Shown here: positions 36,201 to 46,313 of the stretch, in pieces
Layout: the number at the start of each line of letters is the position of its first letter
Position numbering within the stretch: position 1 is the stretch's first letter
Assembly (NCBI GenBank): GCA_014529385.2
Contig: CM043942.1
Location: 32,604,969 to 32,668,968 of the forward strand
DNA length: 64,000 bases
DNA from: Adiantum capillus-veneris
Taxonomy: Eukaryota > Streptophyta > Polypodiopsida > Polypodiales > Pteridaceae
Direction of reading: 5' to 3'
Translations under genes and position numbers: made by a program
The notes under the pieces: model-generated
What the model was told of the DNA's origin: nothing
What the model saw: only the letters and a program-made list of their open reading frames with translations
Databases searched by the model: none

Positions 36201-37236
36201 CTAGCCGAACATGATTTTTAGTGGTCACATAAGAGGTAAACCACTCCTTGTTTGGAGACACATGAAGTGATGCCCCTGAGTCTATAATCCAGTCACTCAG
36301 TGCATTTCCATCAGATGCTGTAAGAAGAGATAAGTCCATTGTATTCTTCAAGAAGTAGATGTCTCCTGATAGTAGACTGTCATCCTCTTCAACAGTGTTT
36401 GTCACATTTATTTCTTGAATCTTCACTGAGGACTTGTTCTTCTCACCATGGTCTTCAGCTTTCTCTTTTCCTTTTTCTGCTTTCCATTCTTTGCAGTCTC
36501 TTTTCGTGCGACCTTTCTTGCCACAATGGTAGCATTCTATGTCACTCTTGCCTTTAGCACTGCGGGACTTGCTACGAGACTGATTCCTCTTTCCACCTTT
36601 GTATTTTGCTTTGGTCCTTTCCCTGACAACTAAGGCTGCCCCTTTGCCTTTGTCCATTGTCTTTCTATTGGTTTCTTCAGTAAGCCGACTGTCTTCTACA
36701 CCTGCTATGGTCAAACCATCTGGAGGTGCAGAATTACTCAAAGCTGTGCGAAAAGTGTCCCAACTTTCTGGCAATGTGATCAACAGGAACATAAATCTTA
36801 AAGGTTCATCAAACTTGACACCTTGAGCTGACAAATGACTGTAGATGGTGTGGAATTCATTCAGATGATTGGACATAGGTGTCCCTTCTTTCATCTTCAA
36901 GTCAACAAGCTTCTTAAGCCAATATACCTGTGAAGCTGCACTCTACTTCTCATAAAGATCACTCAACTTTGTCCATGCTTCATAAGCCGACATCTCGTCT
37001 GCTACATTGAAGTAAACGCTTTCTGCCAAAGTCAGCATAATGGTAGAAAGTGCCAATTCAACCATTTCGCTCCATTCAACTTCGTCCATATCTTCTGGTT
37101 TTATCCCCTTGAGCTTTATAGGTTTTATCTGCTTCTTTTGTACCAACACGTGCCAAATCTGCTTCTTCCACAATGGGAAATTGGTTCCATCCAGCTTCTT
37201 GATATTGTAAAGAGCAGTGTCCTGTGATCCAGCCAT
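33256..37236 (-). pseudogene. Copia element A gag-pol (five in-frame stops)
   Basis: A single 1327-codon frame from MAGSQDTALYNIKKLDGTNF to FRKQLGVG. Gag starts at 37236; CCHC knuckle reads CYHCGKKGRTKRDC (about 36540), with Arg at the zinc-binding His; protease WIIDSGASLHVS (about 36285); integrase HSRLGH ... CEHCLYGK and core HSDLCGP, TFIDDYSRKVW, PYNPPQNGVAER, but LRTKNGGEY with Lys where the second catalytic Asp should be (B keeps Asp); RT with VDDMLIAGK (about 34210); RNase H with RRSTSGYVFTLAGGAVSW and TEAEYVA (33660-33540). Stops at 36943-36945, 34744-34746, 34507-34509, 34495-34497 and 33382-33384. No frameshift seen. Confidence 0.94.
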
Positions 37237-38317
37237 AGCTACGCTTCACGGTAGTTTACTTTCTTGGGAAAAATTTGGCAGAGTTTCCCCTAGAAACTGA
37301 CCTCTGAACCAATATCAACCTGTCAAATGAACCAAGAAAGCTTCAGATTCTGCATAAATTTCGGCAGAGTCTCCTTTGTAAAATGGCTTTGGTGTACTCA
37401 AAAACAGACAAAAAACAGCTTAAAAAACCACTGTCTCTCTAACACTGTAAGCTGTGGGTAAACCTGTCCACCTGTACTGTCTCTCACTGTCCTGTCACTG
37501 TCCTGTAAGCATAGACTGCGACAATGCCTCAACGGCAGTAAAGCAAAGATGCAATCCCAACTGTCTAACTCACGGTCAATACATTCTAGCTGCCTATCTA
37601 AGGGTGCTCAAGGGATCGCTCCAAGACCTGTATCACCGAAAGGATCTCAACATTCGAGAATCCCCCAGCTCAATAAAGCCTCACTCGACCCTCAACAAAG
37701 GCTACAGTAAATCTGACAATACATAGACTTCCCACAAAGTCATACATCCACAAATTTCCCACTATATGTTGTAACCACTGCGGCGGTTGTTTGTTGCGTG
37801 ACTCACAGCCAGCAAATCCTCAATAGACATACATCATCTCTGACAATACATCCCATGTGGAAGTACCTACAATGTCAGGATGAAATCTGGAATATCAAGC
37901 AGCAAACTCAAGCTACCTGATGAACTAGTGGATGTCGCCTATAGTCTGTGTGTAGATGCGCCCGTGTCGTATGTGACATGCCTCCAAGAACTGTGAGCCG
38001 TCCTTCGATGTGTAGACAGCCACAAATCAGCACTTTGGGAGTGCCGACATCCTCAACACCTGCAGTCGTAGGCCGAAACCCCAAATTTGCAGAGTCGGAT
38101 CTGCACCCGTTCAGACCACGTACTCGAAAATGGCTTGCGCAGAACTTTGTCGAAGCCGAACGGTGGCCGAGATGACCTCAGAATGAAATTCTGAGAACAC
38201 CAAGCCCCTCGGGCTCCCCCACAGGATTTGGGGCTGTGTCTTCGCCTGTCGAATGTCACTCCAATCTGAGCAGGTGACTCTGGCTACCTGCAAATGCTGC
38301 CCCGAGCCTCGATCTGA
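37237..38317 (-). other. Leader of element A
   Basis: About 1.1 kb between primer site and gag with no recognised coding sequence. A long leader is shared in kind, though not obviously in sequence, with the C family. Confidence 0.7.
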
Positions 38318-38329
38318 GCTCTGATACTA
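38318..38329 (-). other. Primer binding site, element A
   Basis: Minus strand TAGTATCAGAGC, two bases after the 5' LTR; one mismatch from the initiator methionine tRNA complement. Confidence 0.88.
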
Positions 38330-38331
38330 GT

Positions 38332-38523
38332 TGAAAGAGTACGAGCGGAAGTGCGATGCGAGAGAGTGTGCGAGAAGAAGAGCACGACGATATGGTGAAC
38401 TCGCTCTATTGTAATGTGTAGAGCATAGTGAGTTCTTATTAGGTTTTTACAAAAGAATATGTGTACATACCTGGCGGCCCGCCCACTTACCTGGGCAACC
38501 ACATTGGGCTTTATACCCCAACA
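38332..38523 (-). repeat. 5' LTR of element A
   Basis: 192 bp, same length as the 3' LTR, about 96 percent identical by eye, followed by target CACTG. Confidence 0.95.
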
Positions 38524-38747
38524 CACTGTGCCGTTCCTCTGGCCACGCCGCAGGGTCGAGAGTGCCTCCCCTTAGCGCTGTAAACTCATCGAGCCCACCC
38601 TCATAGTTTTTTGGCCAGGTCGAATTTCGGCTCTCCCCCCGCCTAAACCCTCCTGCACATGGCCGCCCTTTGCTTCACAGCTTGCATGCTCATGGAATTC
38701 ATGCAAAAGGTAGAGAGAGTCTACGCCTTTTTCCAAAAAGACTCTGA

Positions 38748-38759
38748 GATTTGATACCA
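38748..38759 (-). other. Primer-site-like sequence of an F-family element
   Basis: Minus strand TGGTATCAAATC, one base inside the LTR-like block at 38761. It suggests that 38529-38760 is the leader of an F-family element into which element A inserted. Confidence 0.5.
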
Positions 38760-38760
38760 G

Positions 38761-38924
38761 TGTAAAGACACAAGAGATTGGCTTGAGAGATCCACCTTCC
38801 TACCACCCTATATATAGGCTCTTTGGCTCTTAGACCTAGCCTAGTATGGATCCCCAATCCACGTCTAAGCCGTCCAAGTCCTTAGCCTAGGTCCATGACC
38901 CCCTGGGTTGCCCTTGGCCTTATA
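38761..38924 (-). repeat. 164-bp LTR, family F (5' copy)
   Basis: Same length as, and closely similar to, 12849-13012. On the minus strand it ends CTTTACA and is followed by a primer-site-like sequence. The partner 3' LTR is not seen nearby. Confidence 0.55.
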
Positions 38925-39298
38925 AATTGGGGGGGAGGGAGGCTTATAAAAAGGGGTGTGCTTATTGTTTGGTCTCTGGGCTCGAGCTGATAACTGAAAA
39001 TGAGAAAGCTCTCCATAGCTCTCTCAAGCCACCTTATTCAAGCTCTCGAGAGATTATTAGAAGGGAGCCATATCGCAAAGCTCTAAGAGCTCTCTTTCTT
39101 GAGCCGAGCCTCCATATCCAAAGCTCTCATAATCAAAGCTCTTGCTCTCGCTTTTATTCCTTGGGAAGGAAAACCTTGGTGATAACCAAACCGCCTAAGC
39201 TCTTAGATAAGCAGGGATGCTTCCAGTGCTCTCATTCGGGCATTGAACGGTTAAGCTCTCATAAGATAGGTTCTCAAGCTCTCTCTCTAAGACATCGA
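38925..39298. repeat. Cluster of AGCTCT hexamers
   Basis: About ten AGCTCT motifs, mostly AAGCTCT or CAAGCTCTC, between 39006 and 39280, irregularly spaced. A G-rich run and TATAAAAAGGGG lie at 38930-38957. No gene is supported. Confidence 0.6.
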
Positions 39299-39656
39299 TG
39301 TTGACCGTTGGGTCAACAACACAACATAACTCAAGTTTCGTACCAAAGTCTTATCTTTTGCGAGTTATGAAATGATGCGGATTATGGCTATAAACATCAT
39401 TTGTAATGAGTAGTTATTATAGTTTCAGAAGCCGGGGTGCAATGGCACTTCCAGATTGTAAATACAAAGCCATTTGACCCTTTCAACCCCATTTTTGGTT
39501 AAACCTAAGGTAGCCTTAGTATATAAGGTACCTATGTCATTTTGTAAAAAAGACTTTAATCATAATCAAAACTTTAGCGCTGCCGTCTACTGTGCGTGAG
39601 AGAGAAAGAGAGTGAGCGTGAGCTTTATCCTGTAGCTACGCCTGGCTCGCTCAACA
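39299..39656 (+). repeat. Possible LTR
   Basis: Starts with the foldback TGTTGACCGTTGGGTCAACA and ends GCTCGCTCAACA, with TG...CA ends. It is followed by TTGGAGATCCGAC, which could be a non-standard primer site. No second copy in the window. Confidence 0.25.
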
Positions 39657-41042
39657 CATTGGAGATCCGACTGCACCATTGCTGTAGGCTCGAGGAGAGC
39701 TACGCGACAACGCCAAGCATTCCACGTGAGACGAAGCGCACACGCTGACGCATCTACGAGCTATTTGTGGCCATAAGTGTATCAAACGATGTCTGTTTTT
39801 TGCGTGCTAGTAGTCTATAGAATCGTGGCGACATAAGCTACACATAGGTAGTCATAAATTTCAGTTTCGGACACTTTCAAAATTCAGCTCTGTCATCCTA
39901 CGCGTTTTCCGTAGATGGGTTTTGAGTGAGGGTTTTGAGTGTAGAAGCTTAGGGACAGGTGTATCCTAGTAAGGGGATGGTGTTCCTTAAGTTTCGTACG
40001 AATCTAGCATGATTAGGTGAGTTACCTTCCGTATGTGTGTATGTGACTAGGTGGTGTACTTGAGAGCAGTGAGGTTCTTGATTGTGTTTTAGTTGGCCTT
40101 CCAGAGTGTTGTATGTGTAGGATGGTCTCAGCTTGACAAGCTGAAGAGATTTCCTCCGTGTGCCTATCGTGTCATCTGTGTCCTCGATTGACATTATGTT
40201 GATCTAGGTAGTGTTTGCATGCACTTCATGGGTGTGTGAGTCGCATCCCGTCCAACAATCGAGAAGAACTAAACCATTATAGCCGATTCAATTAAGGAAA
40301 ATGCTTCACTTTTCTCTAGCATATTATAGAATTTAGCTCTAAAGCACCCGATCATTTTACATATTACATAGCTCTCTTATTTAGGAGCTCTTGCTATCAT
40401 CACCATATCTTGTATCTCTGATAACCTTAAGCCATACCTATCTTCTACTTAATCTAAAAAGCTTTAGACTCTCTGATTTATGGACGGCGGAGAACAACAA
40501 GAAACAGACGTGTTTGTGAAGGCTGCAAGGAGCAAAACTTAAGATGATCTCCTCAGAATTGGGATGGGAAATCGATAACAAAGGGAAGGTTTTCATGTAA
40601 TTGTGATAAAGTGGACAGAGAAGGGTTTGGAAGAGCTCATGTTAAAAAGGGGATGGATTTTGGTGCTTGGATCAAGGCCAATCTGTGATCATTGTGGGCT
40701 CGCGTGCATGCCGCGAACGACGGCTTGAGCATGCGACGGGCAAGAACCGAACTTATGATCAGTTGGAGGGCTAGGCAACAAAAATCTAGCGTGTTTGGGT
40801 GCCAGTGCTCATGCTCTACCATTACTCAGGGTTTTCTTTTACAGTTTTGATAAATACCAAGGGTCTTTTGTGATCACACGTTGTACAGAAATTGGGAAAT
40901 TGAATGAAATCAGGGTTGGATTGAATCTGTGTTGAAAATTTCTCCCTATTTCAATCTGTGGCCTCTATCTCTCTCAACTCTCTCACAGCCAGAAGCTTGG
41001 CGCTTTTCCAACCGACCCTAGAAAACTGCGCACTCCGACAAC
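39657..41042. other. No recognisable feature
   Basis: Nothing I can support as gene, RNA or transposon terminus. Confidence 0.4.
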
Positions 41043-41157
41043 ATGGTGATGGATGAGAAGGTTGGAGATATCTTCAGGAAGGCCCTTGGAGCGGAGAAGC
41101 TACAGGATTTTTAGCGATGCTTGGCATACGAGAGATGACGTTGAGCTTGGGGGGGAG
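41043..41157 (+). pseudogene. Copia RNase H C-terminus and polypurine tract
   Basis: Reads DEKVGDIFRKALGAEKLQDF, the usual end of Copia pol (VADIFTKALG-EKL--F). A stop follows, then, one frame over, RDDVELGGEC. A purine-rich run with G7 (41149-41157) ends at TGTTGAG. The rest of this Copia element is not visible upstream. Confidence 0.5.
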
Positions 41158-41485
41158 TGTTGAGTTGTCAAGCTCAACATGTATGACTCCTAGATAAATA
41201 TCACCGACAATCATCATCACTGGCATGCCTTGGTGGATATACATACCTTCGCCAGTGATATTACAATTGTACTACACCAAGTTGATCTACCTATTGGAGT
41301 GATGGCACACTTATCCATTCACCTCACACACTAGAGATTCCCACCAGACTGTTGTACTAGTTTTCCCATATGTTTTTATGTAGACCTCTTATCTAGAGTT
41401 AGTGAAGAAGAAGAAGAAGAAGAAGAAGAAGAAGAAGAAGAATAGGGTTTGTTTCCATCTATGTGTGTGTGCGCGCGCTTGCAAG

Positions 41486-41533
<48 letters not shown>

Positions 41534-41534
41534 A
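41158..41534 (+). repeat. Probable Copia 3' LTR
   Basis: Begins TGTTGAGTTGTCAAGCTCAACA-like after the polypurine tract and ends CTCTCAACA at 41534. It includes (GAA)n at 41404-41443 and (CT)n at 41489-41531. The 377-bp length rests on terminal motifs only. Confidence 0.45.
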
Positions 41535-41704
41535 TAAATGAAAATGGCTTTTGTTCTTTTCCCAACTTGACAAAGCTATGAGGGCTTGTAGTGGAGTTTA
41601 ACTTTTGGTTCTTCTCCTGTGAATTACTAGGTTCATCTACTACAATACTTAAAACAAGGTTTTGAAATTGATTCATTTGCAAAACAAGTATTTGAGAACA
41701 TCTT

Positions 41705-42396
41705 GTTTTTTTCTTTCTTCTTTGCCAAACTCACAAATGTGAGTGGAGAAATTAAATTAAAAAATAGCAAAGACCATACAAACTCACGACTCACAGACCC
41801 AGACCTAGACCCATGCAGGAGTTGCAAAAAGAATTACAAGATATGTCAAGCTAACAAGGGAGCCACCCCACTATTCAAAGTATCACCAGACAATCCCAAG
41901 GATAACCCATAACCCAAGTACATCGACTAAACAGGGAGCCACCCATCCATAAGTGAAAGCATACATCCGAAGAGAGGGGGATCTTGGGAGCTCCATCACC
42001 TGCAAGATCTGGACGACCACACCACCTTGGATGCCATGGATCTATTCGAGCTGCTACCAAGAAAAGGTCATGAGCCAGCAGACCTTGACCAACAAAAAAG
42101 AACCAACAACACGAAGCAAGCCATAGAAGAGAAAAACGAACCAGAAGATCGCCCCACATCGCTACAACCAGGACAATAAAACCCATGATAAGGTGAGATC
42201 TGCTCGGGGGGTGCCACATGTAGGGTGGTTTGCCACTCCGACCGCACATGCCCTTCGAGGAGGCAACGACACATTTGAGCGTCTCCAAGGACCAGCTACC
42301 ATCTCACCCAATATGCCCTCCATGCATCGACACCTATTGTTGAAGCCGAACTAGAAACCACCACTTGCTCGAGAGCAAACATATTTTATGTGATGT
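41705..42396 (-). mobile_element. LINE/SINE-like insertion with 19-bp target duplication
   Basis: A 692-bp insertion between two exact copies of AAGTATTTGAGAACATCTT (41686-41704 and 42397-42415). On the minus strand it ends in an A-rich tail just after a hairpin, CTCACATTTGTGAG (about 41743-41730). It contains a minus-strand frame (42288-41875, METLKCVVASSKGMC) with no RT motif and no family I recognise. The same kind of tail and hairpin ends the LINE at 43149-43829. It is either a 5'-truncated LINE from another part of the element or a SINE-like partner. Confidence 0.8.
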
Positions 42397-43148
42397 AAGT
42401 ATTTGAGAACATCTTTTATTTAACGTAAGAAACTAGTGCCAAACAACTTTAATATTCATGATTGATCACTCAAGCTAATTAAGCACACAAACTTTCCATT
42501 TATCAGCGTGGGTCCAATAGTGAATTGGTATATGAGGCTGTGGAAGTTCCAGAAGAGGAGAATGAGGGAGCTCGATAAAAGACCACGGGCTTAGAGGATG
42601 GAATGGTTGGCAAGGATCTGTGTGCTTGTATTGCATCCAAGGAAAAGCGGATGGAAGGGCGTGCCTTGGGATCAGGGTGGCAACATGCAAGGCCTACAAT
42701 CAACACCCTATACATTCGTGTCTTGTCAAACTCAGTAAGGTCATCGATCAAGCGAGCATCTGCAGCTTGGCTAGCCAGGTTATGTTGTAGTCCTTGGACC
42801 TGTAGATGATCGCCCCCAAGCTGGCCTTCTTGTAATTTGCTTTTGCTACAATATTGTGTGTAGAGACCCCACACCCAATTAAGCAGGCTCTCTTCGGTTT
42901 CGGGTGGCAGCGTCTGGTCCCTTGGGCGGTGCCCACACACCACTTCCAACAACACCGACCCAAAGCTGTACACGTCAGACTCCGTACTGCTTCTCCTCGT
43001 TTGCAGTGTTAGGATTTGACAGGCAACTCAAAATGTCAAAAGACAGGTATGTAAAAAGTATGCCCTTCTCGATAGAAGGAAAAAATTTAACATTGCCTGT
43101 CCACTACAGAAGAGTAAAAAATGTCCCCTTACATAGCACAGAAAACTT

Positions 43149-43829
43149 TTTTTCATAGCAAAACTCACAATTGTGAGTGAATTATATTTATCAACCCAAA
43201 TAATTACAAGGTCTTGTCATGCTCATGTTGAGCCATGGCGTCATCCAGGGACCATAATTACATCGGCTATCAGGGCAGCCATCCCAGCCAACTCGCCCCC
43301 TTATCCTTGATACATAGGGTCCCTTGTCATGTTCTTCTGAGATCTTATAATTACTGATAGCCAAGATTTTCCCCCGTCCTAGGCATGCCCTCTGCTGTCA
43401 ACAAGGCACAAGTAGTCCTAGACCAATCCTCCGAGTGTTGCTTGCGTCTGAGTGTCCATATTAGCACTTTGATTTCTTGTATAATTTCTGCGAAGCTTGT
43501 CATCTCCAGACCTCCTTCAAACACACGGCGGTTCCTTGTCTGCCATACATTATGTAAGAAGACGTACCTAACGATTTGAGTGCTGATGAGGATGGCAGGA
43601 CCACCTAAATTCTTCCCTCCAAGGAAAAGATCAGTCTTGTAAAAACCAATTTTCCATGTTGTTTGGACCCACTTACATATTTTCCTTGCGAGGCCTTTGA
43701 TAGTTGGGCAATCCATGAAGAGGTGAGCCAGATCTTCACTAGCCAACCTGCACCCCAAGCATCAATCTGACCCAATCCCTCTTTCCTGAATCTTTACCCC
43801 CGTCGGTAGAGCACCCCAAATTACCTTCC
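43149..43829 (-). mobile_element. 5'-truncated LINE with zf-RVT domain
   Basis: 681 bp between ACATAGCACAGAAAACTT (43131-43148) and a copy with one change (43830-43847). On the minus strand it begins within the C-terminal part of a LINE ORF2: VIWGALPTGVKIQERG, a stop, CLGCRLASEDLAHLFMDCP (zf-RVT type), KICKWVQTTW and VWQTRNRRVFEGG, ending at about 43351. A 3' UTR with the perfect hairpin CTCACAATTGTGAG and an A7 tail follow. Short 5'-truncated copies with long target duplications are the normal product of target-primed reverse transcription. Confidence 0.85.
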
Positions 43830-44027
43830 ACATAGCACAAAAAACTTAAAGAACAAGCATTTTCAGCAGTACCAAATACTTGTTCATGACAAAGGCCAAC
43901 AAAGAGTCGTAGCAACATTCATTTGTACAAATACAAATTGAACGTCAAGACATCCATTTTCCATACAAGAAACAAGTAGACTCTATTGGAGAAACTAATC
44001 AATTCTTACACTATCCGAAGCTGAAGC

Positions 44028-44288
44028 TTAATAGGGGGCAGACTGAGAGCTTGAGAAGAGTCTGAAGGTTGCTCGCAACTCTCTGCTCATGAGTCTTCGT
44101 GTTGTCACAAGACCTTCCAACTCTCTCATGCGTTGACGTAGCAAATCCCACATTTCTTTCCCCTCTTTTGCTGCAGCAGGAGACACCCACATAGAGAGGC
44201 TGAGAGAAAGAGTTACACTCGCGGTGCTCGTGCCACGGCTTTGGAGTCTGGCTTGTTCAAAATTTTGAGTGAGCACTAAGTCACCCAT
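44028..44288 (-). other. Small open frame in the inverted-terminus element
   Basis: 86 codons, MGDLVLTQNFEQARLQSRG then TSTASVTLSLSLS. The SRGTSTAS stretch resembles the SSGTSTAS near the C-terminus of the surrounding receptor kinase, so it may be a captured gene scrap. Too short to decide. Confidence 0.25.
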
Positions 44289-44892
44289 TTCCCATTAGGT
44301 TAAGTTAGAACTTAGCAGTGGCCACTGGCCCATTTCCCATTAGAATTTAGGAAATTACCAAATTATGAATGGCTTAACCACACACCCTGATCCCCCTCAG
44401 CTACTTTTAATTCCTGTTAATATGTAAAATGCGAATGTGAATGCAAATGTCTCCACTCCTACCTTTGGTGGGCCTTGAACTCAGTTCAAGTCCAGGAAGG
44501 GCTTTCCTAAGGTTGCCCTTCTAATGACAGGAAAGTGGGATTAGCATCCTTCCATGAGGATGGGCATATTTTGCCTTCTCCCTTCAAAACACCGGTGTTG
44601 CGTCAAAGTGGCCTTCATACGAAGGGCTCGAGAGTCAAAGAAGGGAAGAAGGGCGTCAAATCCTAACACTGCGAGTCGTTTGATAGCATTCGGGAGCCAT
44701 GTACCCCCACGTTCCCGCGGCCATTGTTGTGTGTCTTCTACTTGTCGGGCCAGCCCAAAGTCCCCTAACTTGGCTTGGAAATTTGAGTCCAACATCACAT
44801 TGCTGGTCTTTATGTCTCGATGTAGAATCACTTTGTTGCACTCCTCATGCAAGTATAGTACACCAGCACCCAATCCACATAAAATCTCGTAC

Positions 44893-45716
44893 CTGGACAA
44901 TCAATTTCACAAAGAAGTTTTTGAAGCATTGATCTCCAAGGATTAGGATTCCCACATGATCGACATCACAGGGGAGGGAGTCCCCTCCATACCTAGCTAG
45001 GTGCGGTTGGGGGTAGCTAGGTAGTGCCAGCGGGTGGGGGACCCGCAGACCTAACTAGGTACGATGGGGACCGCCACTACTCGATTGCCCCCAACCGCAC
45101 CTAGTAAGGTATGCGGGTCCCTCCCTCGTAACAACTCATAATGGGACCAACACTTCCCTGCCCCCAACCGCTCGTGGCTAGGTATGTGGGTCCATTTCAA
45201 GTGGTAGCTCATGATGTTGAACCCCACACGGAAAAAACAAGGGAAATAGGGCTCGTTTCCCATATGTGATGACGTGATGTCTAAAACTTGTTGTGAAAGG
45301 TGAGACAATCATGTGGACTTTGTGTAAAATTTGAAGTTTCGTTCACATACAGACCCGGTGCATGACGATCGATTTTATTTAGGCCAAGTTCTTGGACATG
45401 CGAATCGCGATAACCCCTGCGGGAGTTGAGCTTTTGCCAGGTCACCCAAATCAAGCAACGAACCAATGCGATGGATGCAGTTGTTGAAAATCATTTTGCT
45501 TTTTGATAATATATTGTAGCCAGTGTGTAATGCATGCCCGGCCATCGACAAAAGTGACGAGCACGCACATAGGCTAGGTAGTGTGTTAAACTTCTTATGC
45601 AAGCGAAACCAGTTTCGCCATATTATACTCGGTCTGCGCTGTCTCCACCCCCTCCGCACCCAACCTCCCCTCGCTTCCTCTTGCGAGCAGCTCGTGGCAA
45701 GACAGAGCTTTACTGG

Positions 45717-45774
<58 letters not shown>

Positions 45775-45824
45775 CTGCCTCTGCGCCTCATACCCCCCTT
45801 CACCATCACTCGAGGCCTTCCTCC

Positions 45825-45873
<49 letters not shown>

Positions 45874-46307
45874 CCTCCTTCTCTCTCAGTGCCTCCACCC
45901 TTATGCACCATCTCCTGCATTCCGGGGCTTGCTTGCAGACGAACCCTCACAGCGATTGCGCACACAAAGATCTCTACGCGTCCCCGCGCTCTTGCTGACA
46001 CAGGGTGAGTCTCCGCGCTCCTGCTGACGGATGGCATATGTTCTCTCTCTACCTTCCTCCCGCTCTCCTCCACGCGCCAAATCCCTTCTTTCCTCCTCTC
46101 CTTTTCCCCTTAAGCTTTAGGAGGATCTTTCCAGATTCTCCCAAATTAACCTCCTTCCCAAAATTGGGCACGCGTACTCGGTGGGAATGTGCAAAAGTTT
46201 CTTGTGAATTAATTAATATAGCCTAGCAATGGTAAAACAAAAAGTTAACGACCCTTGCCTGGTACTCTAGCATAGCAATGGTAAAACAAAAAGTTAACGA
46301 CCCTTGC
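44893..46307 (-). other. GC-AG intron of the lectin receptor kinase
   Basis: Exon 1 ends AGTACCAG and the intron begins GCAAGGG; exon 2 begins GTACGAG after TTGTCCAG. This joins W-S-T-R-Y-E-I-L in frame, as in the family. No GT donor fits. The 1415-bp intron contains a foldback (44990-45111), (GA)n at 45721-45771, (CA)n at 45831-45870, and a 49-bp tandem duplication covering the donor. Confidence 0.7.
44990..45111. repeat. Foldback (MITE-like) sequence
   Basis: Arms at 44990-45015 and 45086-45111 share CTAGGTGCGGTTGGGGG in inverted orientation, around a loop of about 70 bp. A third partial copy lies near 45160-45190. Confidence 0.6.
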
Positions 46308-46313
46308 CTGGTA
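46210..46313. repeat. 49-bp tandem duplication covering the splice donor
   Basis: Two copies of a block with AGCAATGGTAAAACAAAAAG and GTTAACGACCCTTGCCTGG. The upper copy carries the proposed donor at 46307; the lower places an identical donor at 46258. Confidence 0.85.

Larger units (their letters stand above)
32975..38523 (-). mobile_element. Complete Copia element A
   Basis: A 5549-bp element with two 192-bp LTRs and CACTG target duplications (32970-32974 and 38524-38528). Order on the minus strand: LTR, primer site, leader, gag-PR-IN-RT-RH, polypurine tract, LTR. The LTRs differ at about 8 of 192 positions. All five coding stops are in one continuous frame. Element B (48737-57170) is the same family. 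Confidence 0.96.
43004..44671. mobile_element. Inverted-terminus DNA element in the kinase exon
   Basis: Ends are perfect 17-bp inverted repeats: CAGTGTTAGGATTTGAC at 43004-43020 and its complement at 44655-44671. The flank TCGTTTG is duplicated (42997-43003 and 44676-44682), with CGAG between the right terminus and its copy. Joining the flanks restores the kinase frame across CYQT-RRSSTESDVY. The CAGTG start and 7-8-bp duplication suggest a hAT-like non-autonomous element; no transposase is visible. Without the LINE inside it, it is about 0.97 kb. Confidence 0.7.
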
